Positions 10,240 through 18,337 are shown, numbered from the stretch's first letter. The stretch is DNA of 64,000 bases from Chitinophagaceae bacterium (GCA_028288365.1 JAQBNU010000017.1:1-64000); one strand, 5' to 3'. Program-made: numbers and translations. Notes: a model not told the origin generated them from the sequence alone.

Positions 10240-10272
10240 AGAGGGACGAGAGAGCAGGAACGAGGGACGAAT
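10238..10272. repeat. Repeat 'GAGGGACGAGGAACGAG', copy 2 (single orientation)
   Basis: AGAGAGGGACGAGAGAGCAG then GAACGAGGGACGAATAAA starts at the stop codon of the flavoprotein gene. It is the same motif family as at 6697-6775 and 62696-62722. It separates the flavoprotein from DUF1365 by 85 bases inside an otherwise tight operon. Confidence 0.65.
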
Positions 10273-10324
10273 AAACATAAATCCAGAGAGCATTTGATTT
10301 TCGTAAGTATAAAAAAGAGACGCG

Positions 10325-11116
10325 ATGAATTCTTGTATCTATAAATGTTCAGTCATGCACCATAGACTGGTTCCTAAAAAGAACAAGTTCAACTATGATG
10401 TGTTCATGTTCTATGTAGACCTGGATGAATTGGAACAATTGTCGAAGAAGAATTGGTTATTTGGATTCAATGCCTTCAACCTGTTTAGCTTTTACAATAA
10501 GGACCATGCGAATACCACGGAAGGTATTTTAGATCGTACGTCTTCTGTGAAATTGAAAATAGTAGAATACATCAAAAGCAAAGGGATCAATACTGTACCA
10601 TATAAAATTACGTTGCTGAGCAACCTGACTACGATGGGGTATTTGTTCAATCCGGTTTCTTTCTATTATCTGTTTGACAAAGACAACAAACCATTTTGTT
10701 CGGTTGCAGAAGTGAGCAATACATTTGGTGAAATGAAATTATATTTGTTGGATTCGGAGACGCTGGTAGGAGATACGTTTTCTACTATGGCACCTAAAAA
10801 TTTCTATGTGTCTCCTTTTTCACAAGCCAATACTTGGTTCCATTTCATCCTGAAAGTTCCTGGGGATAAGCTTCAACAGCGAGTGGATGATTATACCGAT
10901 GAGAAAGGAGATCGTTTTTTATTGAGTGCGATTTCAGGAGTAAAAGAAAAATTATCGGATGCGAACATGATCAAACATTTTCTTTCGATTCCCTTCATCA
11001 CACTCAAAGTAATTGTGCTGATTCACTGGCAGGCGTTTAAAATTTATTTGAAGAAGATGCCTTATTATAAAAAAAGTCAAGATCAACAGTTTCAACAACA
11101 ATACATTAAACTTTAA
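10325..11116 (+). CDS. DUF1365 family protein
   Basis: A 263-residue protein with the DUF1365 pattern: N-terminal YKCSVMHHRLVPKKNKFNY (residues 5-23) followed by FMFYVDLDEL, then GYLFNPVSFYYLFD (about 103-116), SNTFGEMKLYLL and a DANMIKHFLSIPF ... WQAFKIYLKK C-terminal helix. DUF1365 genes are almost always next to a flavin amine-oxidase and a CFA-synthase-like gene, exactly as here. The biochemical role is unsettled; work on proteobacterial furan/methyl fatty-acid clusters places relatives in acyl-chain modification. It lies 4 bases upstream of the CFA-like gene, so they are co-translated. Confidence 0.9.
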   Translation: MNSCIYKCSVMHHRLVPKKNKFNYDVFMFYVDLDELEQLSKKNWLFGFNAFNLFSFYNKDHANTTEGILDRTSSVKLKIVEYIKSKGINTVPYKITLLSNLTTMGYLFNPVSFYYLFDKDNKPFCSVAEVSNTFGEMKLYLLDSETLVGDTFSTMAPKNFYVSPFSQANTWFHFILKVPGDKLQQRVDDYTDEKGDRFLLSAISGVKEKLSDANMIKHFLSIPFITLKVIVLIHWQAFKIYLKKMPYYKKSQDQQFQQQYIKL

Positions 11117-11120
11117 CCGT

Positions 11121-12365
11121 ATGGATACTTCCCTGTCATTGATTAGAAACCGCAAATTCTCTTTGGTAGAATTATTGGTACTGAGAACATTTGGCAAGAT
11201 GACCAGAGGCAGACTACACGTAGAGATGCCGAATGGAGAACATTTATATTTCGGAGACGGAGAAGATGCCGTGTCTGCCAAGATTACGGTGTACAGGTCT
11301 TCTTTCTTTAAAAAATGTGTGATGTACGGCGACATCGGTTTCGCAGAAGCTTATGTAGACGGCGATTGGGGAACCAATGACATTGTATCGGTGGTGTCAT
11401 GGTTTATTCTGAACATGGAGAATAATCCATCGATCAGCGGAACGAAGACCAGTTCTTTCATTACGAATCTGTTTTCAAAAATAAACCGTTGGTATCATTT
11501 GTCCAGAAAGAATACGATCACCGGTTCCCGCAAAAATATTTCAGAACATTACGATTTGGGAAATAGTTTTTACACACTGTTTCTTGATCCTACCATGACC
11601 TATTCCAGCGGGATCTTCAGAGAAGAGTCCACTACACTGGAAAAATCACAAATAGAAAAATACGATCGCTTGTGTCGTTTGTTGAAATTAAAATCCACCG
11701 ATCATTTGTTAGAGATCGGCAGTGGTTGGGGAGGATTTTCTTCTCATGCGGCTAGAAATTACGGTTGTAAAATTACCACCGTTACGATTTCTCAGGAACA
11801 GTATGCGTATGCCAAACAACGTTTTGCTGACGAGAATATTTCTGATGAGGTCAACATCCTGTTGGAAGATTACAGAAACATCGAAGGTAAATTTGATAAA
11901 ATCGTTTCCATTGAAATGCTGGAAGCCGTGGGACATCAATTCATGCCGCGTTACTTTGAAAAATGTAACGCGTTGCTGAAAGAAAACGGATTGCTGGCTT
12001 TGCAAGTGATCACCTCTCCGGATGCACGCTATGACGAGATGCGCAGAGGAGTAGACTTTATACAAAAACATATTTTCCCCGGGTCTTTGCTTCCATCTGT
12101 GGCACGCATCAACCGGTGCATCAACGAAGCTTCTAATTTGAATTTGTACGACATCAAAGACATTGGCATAGATTATGCGAAGACATTGAACATCTGGTGT
12201 GAGGAATTCAATAAGAAAAAAGAAGAGATCATGGCGCTTGGAATGGATGCTACGTTCATTAGAAAATGGAACTATTATTTTCAATATTGTGAAGCGGCTT
12301 TCAAAATGCGCAACATCAGTGTGATGCAATTGGTATATACCAGACCTAATAATTTCGAATTCTAA
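11121..12365 (+). CDS. Cyclopropane-fatty-acyl-phospholipid synthase family protein
   Basis: A SAM-dependent enzyme of 414 residues, the full family length. An N-terminal substrate-binding domain (about 1-130) is followed by the family signature NISEHYDLGNSFYTLFLDPT with MTYSSGIF (about 138-165), motif I LLEIGSGWGGFSSHAA (about 195-210), TISQEQYAYAK and KIVSIEMLEAVG. It transfers a methylene or methyl group to unsaturated phospholipid acyl chains. A second, shorter homologue lies at 6804, so the district has two non-identical methyltransferases. Spacing is 4 bases from DUF1365 and 1 base to the hydrolase downstream. Confidence 0.92.
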   Translation: MDTSLSLIRNRKFSLVELLVLRTFGKMTRGRLHVEMPNGEHLYFGDGEDAVSAKITVYRSSFFKKCVMYGDIGFAEAYVDGDWGTNDIVSVVSWFILNMENNPSISGTKTSSFITNLFSKINRWYHLSRKNTITGSRKNISEHYDLGNSFYTLFLDPTMTYSSGIFREESTTLEKSQIEKYDRLCRLLKLKSTDHLLEIGSGWGGFSSHAARNYGCKITTVTISQEQYAYAKQRFADENISDEVNILLEDYRNIEGKFDKIVSIEMLEAVGHQFMPRYFEKCNALLKENGLLALQVITSPDARYDEMRRGVDFIQKHIFPGSLLPSVARINRCINEASNLNLYDIKDIGIDYAKTLNIWCEEFNKKKEEIMALGMDATFIRKWNYYFQYCEAAFKMRNISVMQLVYTRPNNFEF

Positions 12366-12366
12366 T

Positions 12367-13212
12367 ATGAATCGTTTTGTTCTGCTTGTGATCTTGTCTC
12401 TCTTGTGGAGTTTGTCTGTATTCGCCAATCGTTACAAGGTGCATAAGAACATAGACTACGTGAAGGCTTCTGAGCGTGATTACGATAACGTACGTCATAA
12501 GCTGGATGTCTATGCACCCAAAGAAAAATACAACACAGGAAAAGTCTTTGTATTCATTCATGGAGGAAGCTGGGATACCGGTCGCAAGGAACTGTATAAA
12601 TTTGTGGGCCGTGCCTTTGCGGCCAATGGCATCGTAACGGTGGTCATCAATTATCGGTTGAGTCCTGTCGCTAAATACGATGGCATGGCATACGATTGTG
12701 CCAGAGCCGTTGCCTGGGTAAAGGAAAACATCGCAACGTACGGAGGAAATCCGAAGGAGATATTTGTTGGGGGACATTCTGCAGGCGGACAGCTGGCAGC
12801 ACTGATTGTGACGGATCCCACTTACTTTGATAAAGTAGGAATATCTAATCCTGTGAAAGGATGTATTCTCAATGATCCGTTTGGATTGAACATCTACAAA
12901 TACCTGGAACACGGTTACGATGGAGATGCGACTTTTCGCAGAACTTTCACCAATTCACCGCAGGTATGGAAAAAAGGTTCACCGATTTTCCATGTGAAGA
13001 AAGACACGATCAGGTATTACATCATTCACGGCGGCAATACGTATCCGGCTGTGATGGGAGACAGCGAGGACTTTCACGCAAAAAACATAGAAGTTGGAAA
13101 TGCTTCGGAGATCCATACGGTGCGGCACAAGCGGCATATACCGATGGTATTGTTATTCTTTCGTAAGCACAATAAAGAAGTGAAGAAAGCGATTGCCTTT
13201 ATGATGAAGTAG
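12367..13212 (+). CDS. Secreted alpha/beta hydrolase (BD-FAE/HSL-like esterase), paralogue 1
   Basis: A 281-residue protein with an N-terminal signal peptide (about 1-20, cleavage after VFA). It has the oxyanion FIHGGSW (63-69), the nucleophile elbow GGHSAGG with Ser138, and a late RHKRHIPM with the probable catalytic His. It is an esterase/lipase-type hydrolase of the periplasm or outer surface. It begins one base after the CFA-like stop, so it is part of that operon. A paralogue at 15429 has the same motifs and the same ILNDPFGLN segment, near-identical even at base level, so the two arose by duplication. The substrate is unknown; a lipid ester is plausible from context. Confidence 0.88.
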   Translation: MNRFVLLVILSLLWSLSVFANRYKVHKNIDYVKASERDYDNVRHKLDVYAPKEKYNTGKVFVFIHGGSWDTGRKELYKFVGRAFAANGIVTVVINYRLSPVAKYDGMAYDCARAVAWVKENIATYGGNPKEIFVGGHSAGGQLAALIVTDPTYFDKVGISNPVKGCILNDPFGLNIYKYLEHGYDGDATFRRTFTNSPQVWKKGSPIFHVKKDTIRYYIIHGGNTYPAVMGDSEDFHAKNIEVGNASEIHTVRHKRHIPMVLLFFRKHNKEVKKAIAFMMK

Positions 13213-13227
13213 TAAATGATTTATTAC

Positions 13228-13306
13228 TTGTTGTTGGCATCCCGCCAACAACTGACTGTATTAACACGTCTCGTGCCGGCACTTGTTGGCGGGACGCCAA
13301 CAAGAA
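13228..13306. repeat. Paired-hairpin repeat 'TTGTTGGCG', copy 1
   Basis: Two hairpins lie 29 bases apart: GTTGTTGGC atcc CGCCAACAAC (13230-13252) and CTTGTTGGCg gga cGCCAACAAG (13282-13304). They directly follow the hydrolase gene. The same paired design is at 17184-17289 and 35493-35598. Confidence 0.85.
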
Positions 13307-13338
13307 TATAAGTTTGTTTTATAGTTAACGTTTAACCT

Positions 13339-13370
13339 GAAAGGCTCCGGAAATTCACCGGAGTCTTTGT
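13339..13370 (+). terminator. Terminator upstream of the sigma factor gene
   Basis: AAAGGCTCCGG aaattca CCGGAGTCTTT, followed by a short T-rich run. It closes the second lipid operon, so the sigma gene needs its own promoter in the 90 bases that follow. No clear TAnnTTTG box was found there. Confidence 0.7.
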
Positions 13371-13508
13371 TCGCTTTATACAAAGATTTCGTTCGGAAAT
13401 TGTTTTGAATTTTTCTTTGTATATCTAACGATACTGGGTAGCTTAGTAAAATAAAGAAAAGCCATCGCTCCAAAAATAAAAATATCGGAAGAAGAACTCA
13501 TTAGATTA

Positions 13509-14009
13509 TTGATATCTAAAGACAAGAAGGGTTTTGATATCCTTTACAACAATTATTCTTCGTCGTTATATGGAGTCATTCATTTGATCGTAAAGAAAGA
13601 AGAATACTCAGAAGAAATTCTCCAGGATACGTTCCTTAAGATTTGGAAAAAAATAGATGATTACGATGCATCGAAAGGTCGTTTTTTTACCTGGATGTTA
13701 AACATTGCCAGAAACATGGCGATTGATAAATTAAGATCAAAAGAATTTAAGGCAGGAAATAAAACCGATGACATCTCCAGCTACGTAGATATAGGAGATA
13801 CAGGATATGCAGACAAACACAACATGGATCACATCGGTGTGAAAGACGTGTTAAATAAGCTGCCGGAAGAACATCGTTTCCTGATACAAAAAATGTATTT
13901 CGAAGGATATTCTCAATCGGAAATTGCAGAAGAATTTGATATCCCATTAGGGACGGTTAAAACAAGAGTACGGACAGCAATGTCTAAACTTAGAGAACTA
14001 TTTCAATGA
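13509..14009 (+). CDS. RNA polymerase ECF-type sigma-70 factor
   Basis: An extracytoplasmic-function sigma factor. Region 2 runs from the N-terminus through KGFDILYNNYSSSLYG and EEILQDTFLKIWKK (core and -10 binding). Region 4 is LPEEHRFLIQKMYFEGYSQS with EIAEEFDIPLGTVKTRVRTA, a -35-binding helix-turn-helix. The TTG at 13509 is the only conventional start in frame, but the frame stays open back to 13455, and the codons from 13464 (APKIKISEEELIRLL) encode the region-2 leader usually present in this family. The true start may therefore be the ATC at 13464. It overlaps the anti-sigma gene by 4 bases (ATGA). Confidence 0.9.
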   Translation: MISKDKKGFDILYNNYSSSLYGVIHLIVKKEEYSEEILQDTFLKIWKKIDDYDASKGRFFTWMLNIARNMAIDKLRSKEFKAGNKTDDISSYVDIGDTGYADKHNMDHIGVKDVLNKLPEEHRFLIQKMYFEGYSQSEIAEEFDIPLGTVKTRVRTAMSKLRELFQ

Positions 14010-14791
14010 ACATAAAAGAGTACATATCGTCAGGAATACTGGAAACTTACCTACTGGGTGGGTTAAGTGAAGCTGAAGCGGGCGAGGTGGAAACTTATGT
14101 AAAGCAATATCCGGAAATACGTGCTGAATTGGATAAGCTGGAAGGCGATCTGGAAAACATTGCTTTATCATATGCGAAAGCACCATCGCCGTCTTTGAAA
14201 TCCAGGATCGCTTCCGAGTTAGATTTCGTGGAAGAAAAAGAAGTGCAGATCATTCCTATTCCTTCTTTCTATCGCATGGCTATCGCTGCGTCTGTGGTAC
14301 TTGCCATCATCTCTACTGCCAGTGCAGGATATTTCTGGAACGAATGGCAGAAGGCAGAAGGACGTGTGATTGCGTTGGAAGTAGAAAAGAGTTCTTTAGC
14401 AAACAACATCAACCTGACCAAACAGGAATTAGATAAAACCAACAGCTACTTAAGTCTGGTACAAGATACCAATTCTGTATTGATTACACTGAAAGGTTCA
14501 GCCTTATCACCGACCGCTGCTGCGAAAGTACTTTGGAACAAGAAGACACAGGAAGTTTACTTAGGTGGGTTAGCGGCTCTTCCTGTTCCAACAGCTGAAC
14601 AACAATACCAGCTCTGGGCCATCGTAGACGGACAGCCTGTAGATGCCGGAGTATTTGATATGGAAAATAAAAATGTACTGCAACAATTGAAAACCGTTGC
14701 CAATGCACAGGCCTTCGCTGTGACGCTGGAGAAGAAAGGCGGTAGCCCGACTCCTACACTGGCAGCGTTGTATCTGATAGGAAATGTATAA
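14006..14791 (+). CDS. Membrane anti-sigma factor, RskA-like
   Basis: A 261-residue single-pass membrane protein. A cytoplasmic N-terminal anti-sigma domain (SGILETYLLGGLSEAEAGEV, residues 9-28) is followed by one transmembrane helix (about 91-110), a coiled-coil-like stretch (112-150) and a C-terminal extracytoplasmic RskA domain (ALPVPTAEQQYQLWAIVDGQ, PVDAGVF). It holds the upstream ECF sigma factor inactive until a cell-envelope signal arrives. The ATGA start/stop overlap with the sigma gene indicates translational coupling. It lacks the His/Cys zinc-binding and cupin layout of ChrR. A strong terminator follows. Confidence 0.9.
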   Translation: MNIKEYISSGILETYLLGGLSEAEAGEVETYVKQYPEIRAELDKLEGDLENIALSYAKAPSPSLKSRIASELDFVEEKEVQIIPIPSFYRMAIAASVVLAIISTASAGYFWNEWQKAEGRVIALEVEKSSLANNINLTKQELDKTNSYLSLVQDTNSVLITLKGSALSPTAAAKVLWNKKTQEVYLGGLAALPVPTAEQQYQLWAIVDGQPVDAGVFDMENKNVLQQLKTVANAQAFAVTLEKKGGSPTPTLAALYLIGNV

Positions 14792-14808
14792 TCTCAATAT
14801 CTTATAGA

Positions 14809-14843
14809 ATAAAAAGCCTCGGTCATTGACCGGGGCTTTTTAT
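14809..14843 (+). terminator. Terminator after the sigma/anti-sigma operon
   Basis: AAAAAGCCTCGGTC att GACCGGGGCTTTTT: a near-perfect stem with flanking A and T tracts, about 20 bases past the stop codon. Confidence 0.92.
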
Positions 14844-14915
14844 TAGAGCTAACAGGAGAATTATTTTTGTATAAAGATTAGTAGTTGTTTGTTGTGATTT
14901 ATCACTATTTAGGTT

Positions 14916-15172
14916 AGGGCATTTCCCTCCTTCGTCGGGCCGGGCTTTCGCCACTCGCTTTCCGACTTATAGCGATACGTTTAAATCAATCCTATTTGTC
15001 GGAAGAGCTCAGACAATGGCTCAATCCCTAATGCAACAGCTTTGCGTTAGGGATCGAGCAGAAAGCCCGAAGTGCGCGGACTTGTGCGGTTGGCGGACTT
15101 GGAGCGAGAGCCCGGCCGCCACTATAAGCTTGTATAAAGCGAGCAAGATGAATTGGCGGTAACGCCCTCATC
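14916..15172. repeat. Large dispersed repeat 'GGGCGTTCCC', copy 2 (both ends present)
   Basis: This fills the core of the gene-free stretch 14844-15428. The left end is AGGGCATTTCCCTCCTTCG with GGCCGGGCTTTCGCCACTCG, and the right end is GGACTTGGAGCGAGAGCCCG ... ATTGGCGGTAACGCCCT. The outer ends are mutually inverted (AGGGCRTT / AACGCCCT). An internal hairpin ATCCCTAATGC ... GCGTTAGGGAT lies at about 15024-15054. Blocks are shared with copies at 5314, 32547 and 35655. The remainder, 15173-15428, is AT-rich with no feature I can name and should hold the promoter of the next operon. Confidence 0.85.
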
Positions 15173-15428
15173 ATTCTGATGATTGATTCTCCTGATCATC
15201 TTCTCTCTCCAAAAACTATATCTTTAGATTTTCTTTAGGTCCAATAAGTATATAGTCGCCTATTTTAATTGTGAGTAGCAGATACTCATAAGTTACTTCA
15301 CATAGATTACCTATCACTAATAATATCTTTTTTTTCTATCAACTAATTGGTATTTTCATTGCATCAAATAGCTTGTGCATCATTATTGATCAACAACAAA
15401 ACCAAGAAACAAGCTAACCTAATCCACC

Positions 15429-16298
15429 ATGAAAATAGTATTGTATGTGTTCATTTTTCTGAACTGTAGTTTATGCGCTTGGGCAAAAAAGTATACTGTT
15501 CATAAAGACATTCCATACACGGCTGTTACAGACCCTGACTACGACAAAGGAAGCCATTGCTTGGATGTATACGTTCCTAAAGAACATATAAAAAAGAAAG
15601 GCAAAGGAAAAGTATTGGTCTTCATTCATGGCGGAGCATGGAAAGGAGGTTCCAAGGATTCCCCAAGACATCGGGCAGTTGGGAAATCATTTGCATCGAA
15701 TGGTATCATCACCGTGGTGATCAACTACAGGCTTTGGCCAGAAACAAAATATTATGGAATGGCCGATGATTGCGCGCGCGCCATTGCGTGGGTGAAACAA
15801 AACATTGCACAGTACGGAGGCAATCCAGAAGACCTCTATGTTTCTGGACATTCCTCAGGAGGCCATCTCGCGGCGCTGGTGACCACCGATTCCAGTTACC
15901 TGATGAAAGCCGGTGTGACGTCCAAAGTGCCCATAAAGGGTTGTATACTCAATGATCCGTTTGGATTGAACATGTTTGAATACATGGCGCAAGGTAATGT
16001 GGTGGATGTTTTTTTATTCCGAATCATTTTTACTGATTTGCCTACAGAGTGGATGAAAGGTTCTCCTTATTACCACATCAACAAAGACGATGTGCGCTAC
16101 TACATGATCTACGGAGCGGAGACCATGGCCTTTGTAAAAGAGAGCAGTAAAGAATTTCACGAGCGAAATCGTTTTGTCGGTAATTATTCTACCATACACC
16201 GGGTCAATTGGCGAACGCATATTCCTATGTTGGATCTGTTTTGTCATAAGCATAGTAGAGAATTGAAAAAGGCCGTTGCGTTCATGCAAGAGAAGTGA
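15429..16298 (+). CDS. Secreted alpha/beta hydrolase (BD-FAE/HSL-like esterase), paralogue 2
   Basis: A 289-residue protein with a signal peptide (about 1-19, LCAWA), FIHGGAW (65-71), nucleophile elbow SGHSSGGH with Ser142, and the late NWRTHIPMLDLF segment carrying the likely catalytic His. Motif for motif it matches the hydrolase at 12367, including the ILNDPFGLN segment after the nucleophile; the elbow reads HSSGG instead of HSAGG. The two paralogues flank the sigma/anti-sigma pair. Its stop overlaps the GTG start of the UbiA-like gene, so these two form an operon. The substrate is unknown. Confidence 0.88.
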   Translation: MKIVLYVFIFLNCSLCAWAKKYTVHKDIPYTAVTDPDYDKGSHCLDVYVPKEHIKKKGKGKVLVFIHGGAWKGGSKDSPRHRAVGKSFASNGIITVVINYRLWPETKYYGMADDCARAIAWVKQNIAQYGGNPEDLYVSGHSSGGHLAALVTTDSSYLMKAGVTSKVPIKGCILNDPFGLNMFEYMAQGNVVDVFLFRIIFTDLPTEWMKGSPYYHINKDDVRYYMIYGAETMAFVKESSKEFHERNRFVGNYSTIHRVNWRTHIPMLDLFCHKHSRELKKAVAFMQEK

Positions 16299-17149
16299 AG
16301 TACCTGATCAACATACGTGATTTTTTTATATTGGGGCATGTCTGGCTGGCGCTGTGTGCGGTTGCTCAGGGCTTGTTGACCTTTCATTTGATTCAGGCAA
16401 CTATTTCATTGCCAGTATGTGCGATTTTATTTCTCGCTACTTTTTTTATTTATAACATCAGAGCGCTATATGATTCATCGTTGCGTGGGGAACAAAAAAA
16501 AACCGCACCGCTTCATGTCCGATGGATGTCTTCTCATCTACACATGCTGTGGGGACTATCTTCTCTGGCAGCGATAGGCATTTTGATCTTCACCTGGATG
16601 TTGAAAGAGAAAACGATTGTTGTTTTTTCGATAACAGGATTGCTGGCTTTGTCTTATTCAATCCCTTTGTTATCCAGTAAAGGTGGTCTGAGGCAGCTGC
16701 CAGGATTCAAAGCCTTTTTAATTGGCATCGTGTGGACATTGAGTACCGTATTGATTCCGGTGATGGAATCGACATTGGTGATGGATGCGGCGCAGGTGAC
16801 GGTGTTGATGATCAAACGATTTACATTATTCTTTGTGTTGGCACTGGTCTGCGATATACGCGATGAACAAACAGACAGAGAACATCAGTTGCATACCATT
16901 GCTACGTATTTGGGAGCAGCCAAGGCAAGAATGCTATGTCTGGGGTTATTGGTCATAGAAGAATTTATTATTTATACATACGATTATAATTTGGATCGTG
17001 ACGTGTTTTATAGACTGACTCTTTTTACTTTGCTTACTGCTGTTGTTGTGTGGTCTACGAAGTATACAAAGAATGTATTTTATTATCTGTTTGTAGCGGA
17101 TGGTATGACCATGCTTCAGTATGTGTTGGTGTGTATGGTATTAGTGTAA
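16295..17149 (+). CDS. UbiA-like prenyltransferase family membrane protein
   Basis: A polytopic membrane protein of 284 residues with about eight hydrophobic segments. The first Asp-rich motif position reads NIRALYDSSLRGE (residues about 49-61) and the second reads DIRDEQTDREHQLHTI (about 188-203), the spacing expected for UbiA-type aromatic or lipid prenyltransferases. The first motif is weak (one Asp, an Asn and a Glu), so activity is not certain. The start is GTG, overlapping the previous stop by 4 bases. A role in polyprenyl or pigment lipid synthesis is inferred. Homologues in Bacteroidota are mostly annotated as hypothetical. Confidence 0.7.
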   Translation: MKYLINIRDFFILGHVWLALCAVAQGLLTFHLIQATISLPVCAILFLATFFIYNIRALYDSSLRGEQKKTAPLHVRWMSSHLHMLWGLSSLAAIGILIFTWMLKEKTIVVFSITGLLALSYSIPLLSSKGGLRQLPGFKAFLIGIVWTLSTVLIPVMESTLVMDAAQVTVLMIKRFTLFFVLALVCDIRDEQTDREHQLHTIATYLGAAKARMLCLGLLVIEEFIIYTYDYNLDRDVFYRLTLFTLLTAVVVWSTKYTKNVFYYLFVADGMTMLQYVLVCMVLV

Positions 17150-17150
17150 G

Positions 17151-17289
17151 AAGTGATCAGTGGACAGTTGTTAGTATCAACTTCTTGTTGGCGTCTCGCC
17201 AACAAGTGATGGTTTATGAACGGATGCCATTTGTTTAATAACGTTCATCGACTGTTCATTGCAACAGATGTTGGCCGGACGCCAACATC
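17151..17289. repeat. Composite repeat: 'GTGATCAGTGGACAGTTG' arm plus paired-hairpin repeat copy 2
   Basis: Starting at the UbiA-like stop codon, a single arm of the GATCAGTG family (17151-17173) is followed by the paired hairpins CTTGTTGGCgtctCGCCAACAAG (17184-17206) and GATGTTGGCcggaCGCCAACATC (approximately 17267-17289). The 60-base spacer is like that of copy 3 at 35493-35598. Confidence 0.85.
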
Positions 17290-17351
17290 GAGCCGAGCCT
17301 ACATCATTTAGGTTTGATAAAAGAAGGGGTAGCCATTATTAAAAATAAAAT

Positions 17352-17840
17352 ATGAACGCATCAGATTGGATCAAACAGTTGGTACTTCTTCCTCATCCGG
17401 AAGGCGGGCACTACAAAGAAACGTACCGTTGTGCGGAAGAGCTTGCCGTTACTGGTCTGGAAGGGAAGCGAAATATCAGTACAGCTATTTATTTTTTATT
17501 GGAAGGAAACCACCGTTCTCATTTTCATCGCATACAATCCGATGAACTTTGGTTTTTTCACGAAGGCACAGCCTTAGAAATTTTTATTCTAAGAGAAGAA
17601 AAAATAGAGGTGATGGTGTTAGGGAAGAATATAGCAGAAGGGGAAATGTTACAAGCCATCATTCCTGCAGGAGTTTGGTTTGGTGCCAGAGTGCAGCATC
17701 AAAAAGATTTTGCTCTTGTCAGTTGTACCGTAGCACCAGGATTTGATTTCAGAGATTTTGAATTGGGAAAGAAGAAAGAATTGGTTAAACTTTTTCCGCA
17801 ACATGAGTTGATCATTGAGGAGTTTGGTTATTCTGATTAG
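17352..17840 (+). CDS. Cupin_5 (DUF985) family protein
   Basis: A single-domain cupin of 162 residues. The N-terminal LLPHPEGGHYKETYR (about 11-25) is the DUF985/Cupin_5 signature. It is followed by STAIYFLLEGNHRSHFHRIQ and SDELWFFHEGTALEIF, which supply the His/Glu metal ligands, and later by PAGVWFGARV. Cytosolic, no signal peptide. The biochemical activity of this family is not well established. It is monocistronic and convergent with the next gene; only 23 bases separate the stops and no strong hairpin was seen. Confidence 0.9.
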   Translation: MNASDWIKQLVLLPHPEGGHYKETYRCAEELAVTGLEGKRNISTAIYFLLEGNHRSHFHRIQSDELWFFHEGTALEIFILREEKIEVMVLGKNIAEGEMLQAIIPAGVWFGARVQHQKDFALVSCTVAPGFDFRDFELGKKKELVKLFPQHELIIEEFGYSD

Positions 17841-17863
17841 TTAAGACAGATGGTCTGAAAATA

Positions 17864-18337
17864 CTATTTACTATTCTTCAATAATAAATTGAAATTCTTC
17901 TCTTCCGCAATCGTGCAACCGCTTTCCATCAATTGAAAGATGATCTTTTCTCTTTCCTCTGCGTAGGCTTGTTCCTTTGAATAGAGCGTGATGCCAACGG
18001 AGTCCGGTGCTTGTTCCCATTGTTCAAAAAAATCAGGATCGGTTAAGTCTAAACCTGATTCGTCAGAGAGTTGGATAGCGACCATGTGCAACACCTCTTC
18101 TTTGCAATGGAAGATCATCCAGTCCTGGCGTGTGAGGTGTTCTACATATTTTATTTTCTTCAATACATTATCAAAGACCATGTCACTAAATGTATCAATG
18201 AGATCCTCCACACGTTCCATAGTATTGGCCTTCATGTCTACCCATTCCGGTGCGGTGATCTGATTGGTTGCCAGAAAATGAATGAATTCCGGTTCGAGCT
18301 CCTGAAGTTCTTCGTTACTGAGTCTTTTGTATTTCAT
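17864..18337 (-). CDS. DUF6495-like conserved protein
   Basis: An acidic cytosolic protein of 157 residues from the ATG at 18337 (a start seven codons upstream would overlap the preceding gene). The N-terminal MKYKRLSNEELQELEPEFIH then FLATNQITAPEW, and the later DTFSDMVFDNVL and ADSVG-type segments, resemble a Bacteroidota-only family annotated as DUF6495. No catalytic motif is visible. It lies 13 bases downstream of the HolD-like gene, and the two are probably co-transcribed. The function is unknown. Confidence 0.75.
   Translation of the reverse strand: MKYKRLSNEELQELEPEFIHFLATNQITAPEWVDMKANTMERVEDLIDTFSDMVFDNVLKKIKYVEHLTRQDWMIFHCKEEVLHMVAIQLSDESGLDLTDPDFFEQWEQAPDSVGITLYSKEQAYAEEREKIIFQLMESGCTIAEEKNFNLLLKNSK

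Noticed and set aside
13228-13306. Paired hairpins considered as a CRISPR array
   Set aside because: Only two units in opposite orientation with one spacer, no cas genes, and the same design recurs at distant sites.
17352-17840. Cupin_5 gene as the missing ChrR-type zinc sensor of the sigma factor
   Set aside because: It carries the DUF985 signature instead of the ChrR anti-sigma layout, and the sigma gene already has a coupled RskA-like partner.
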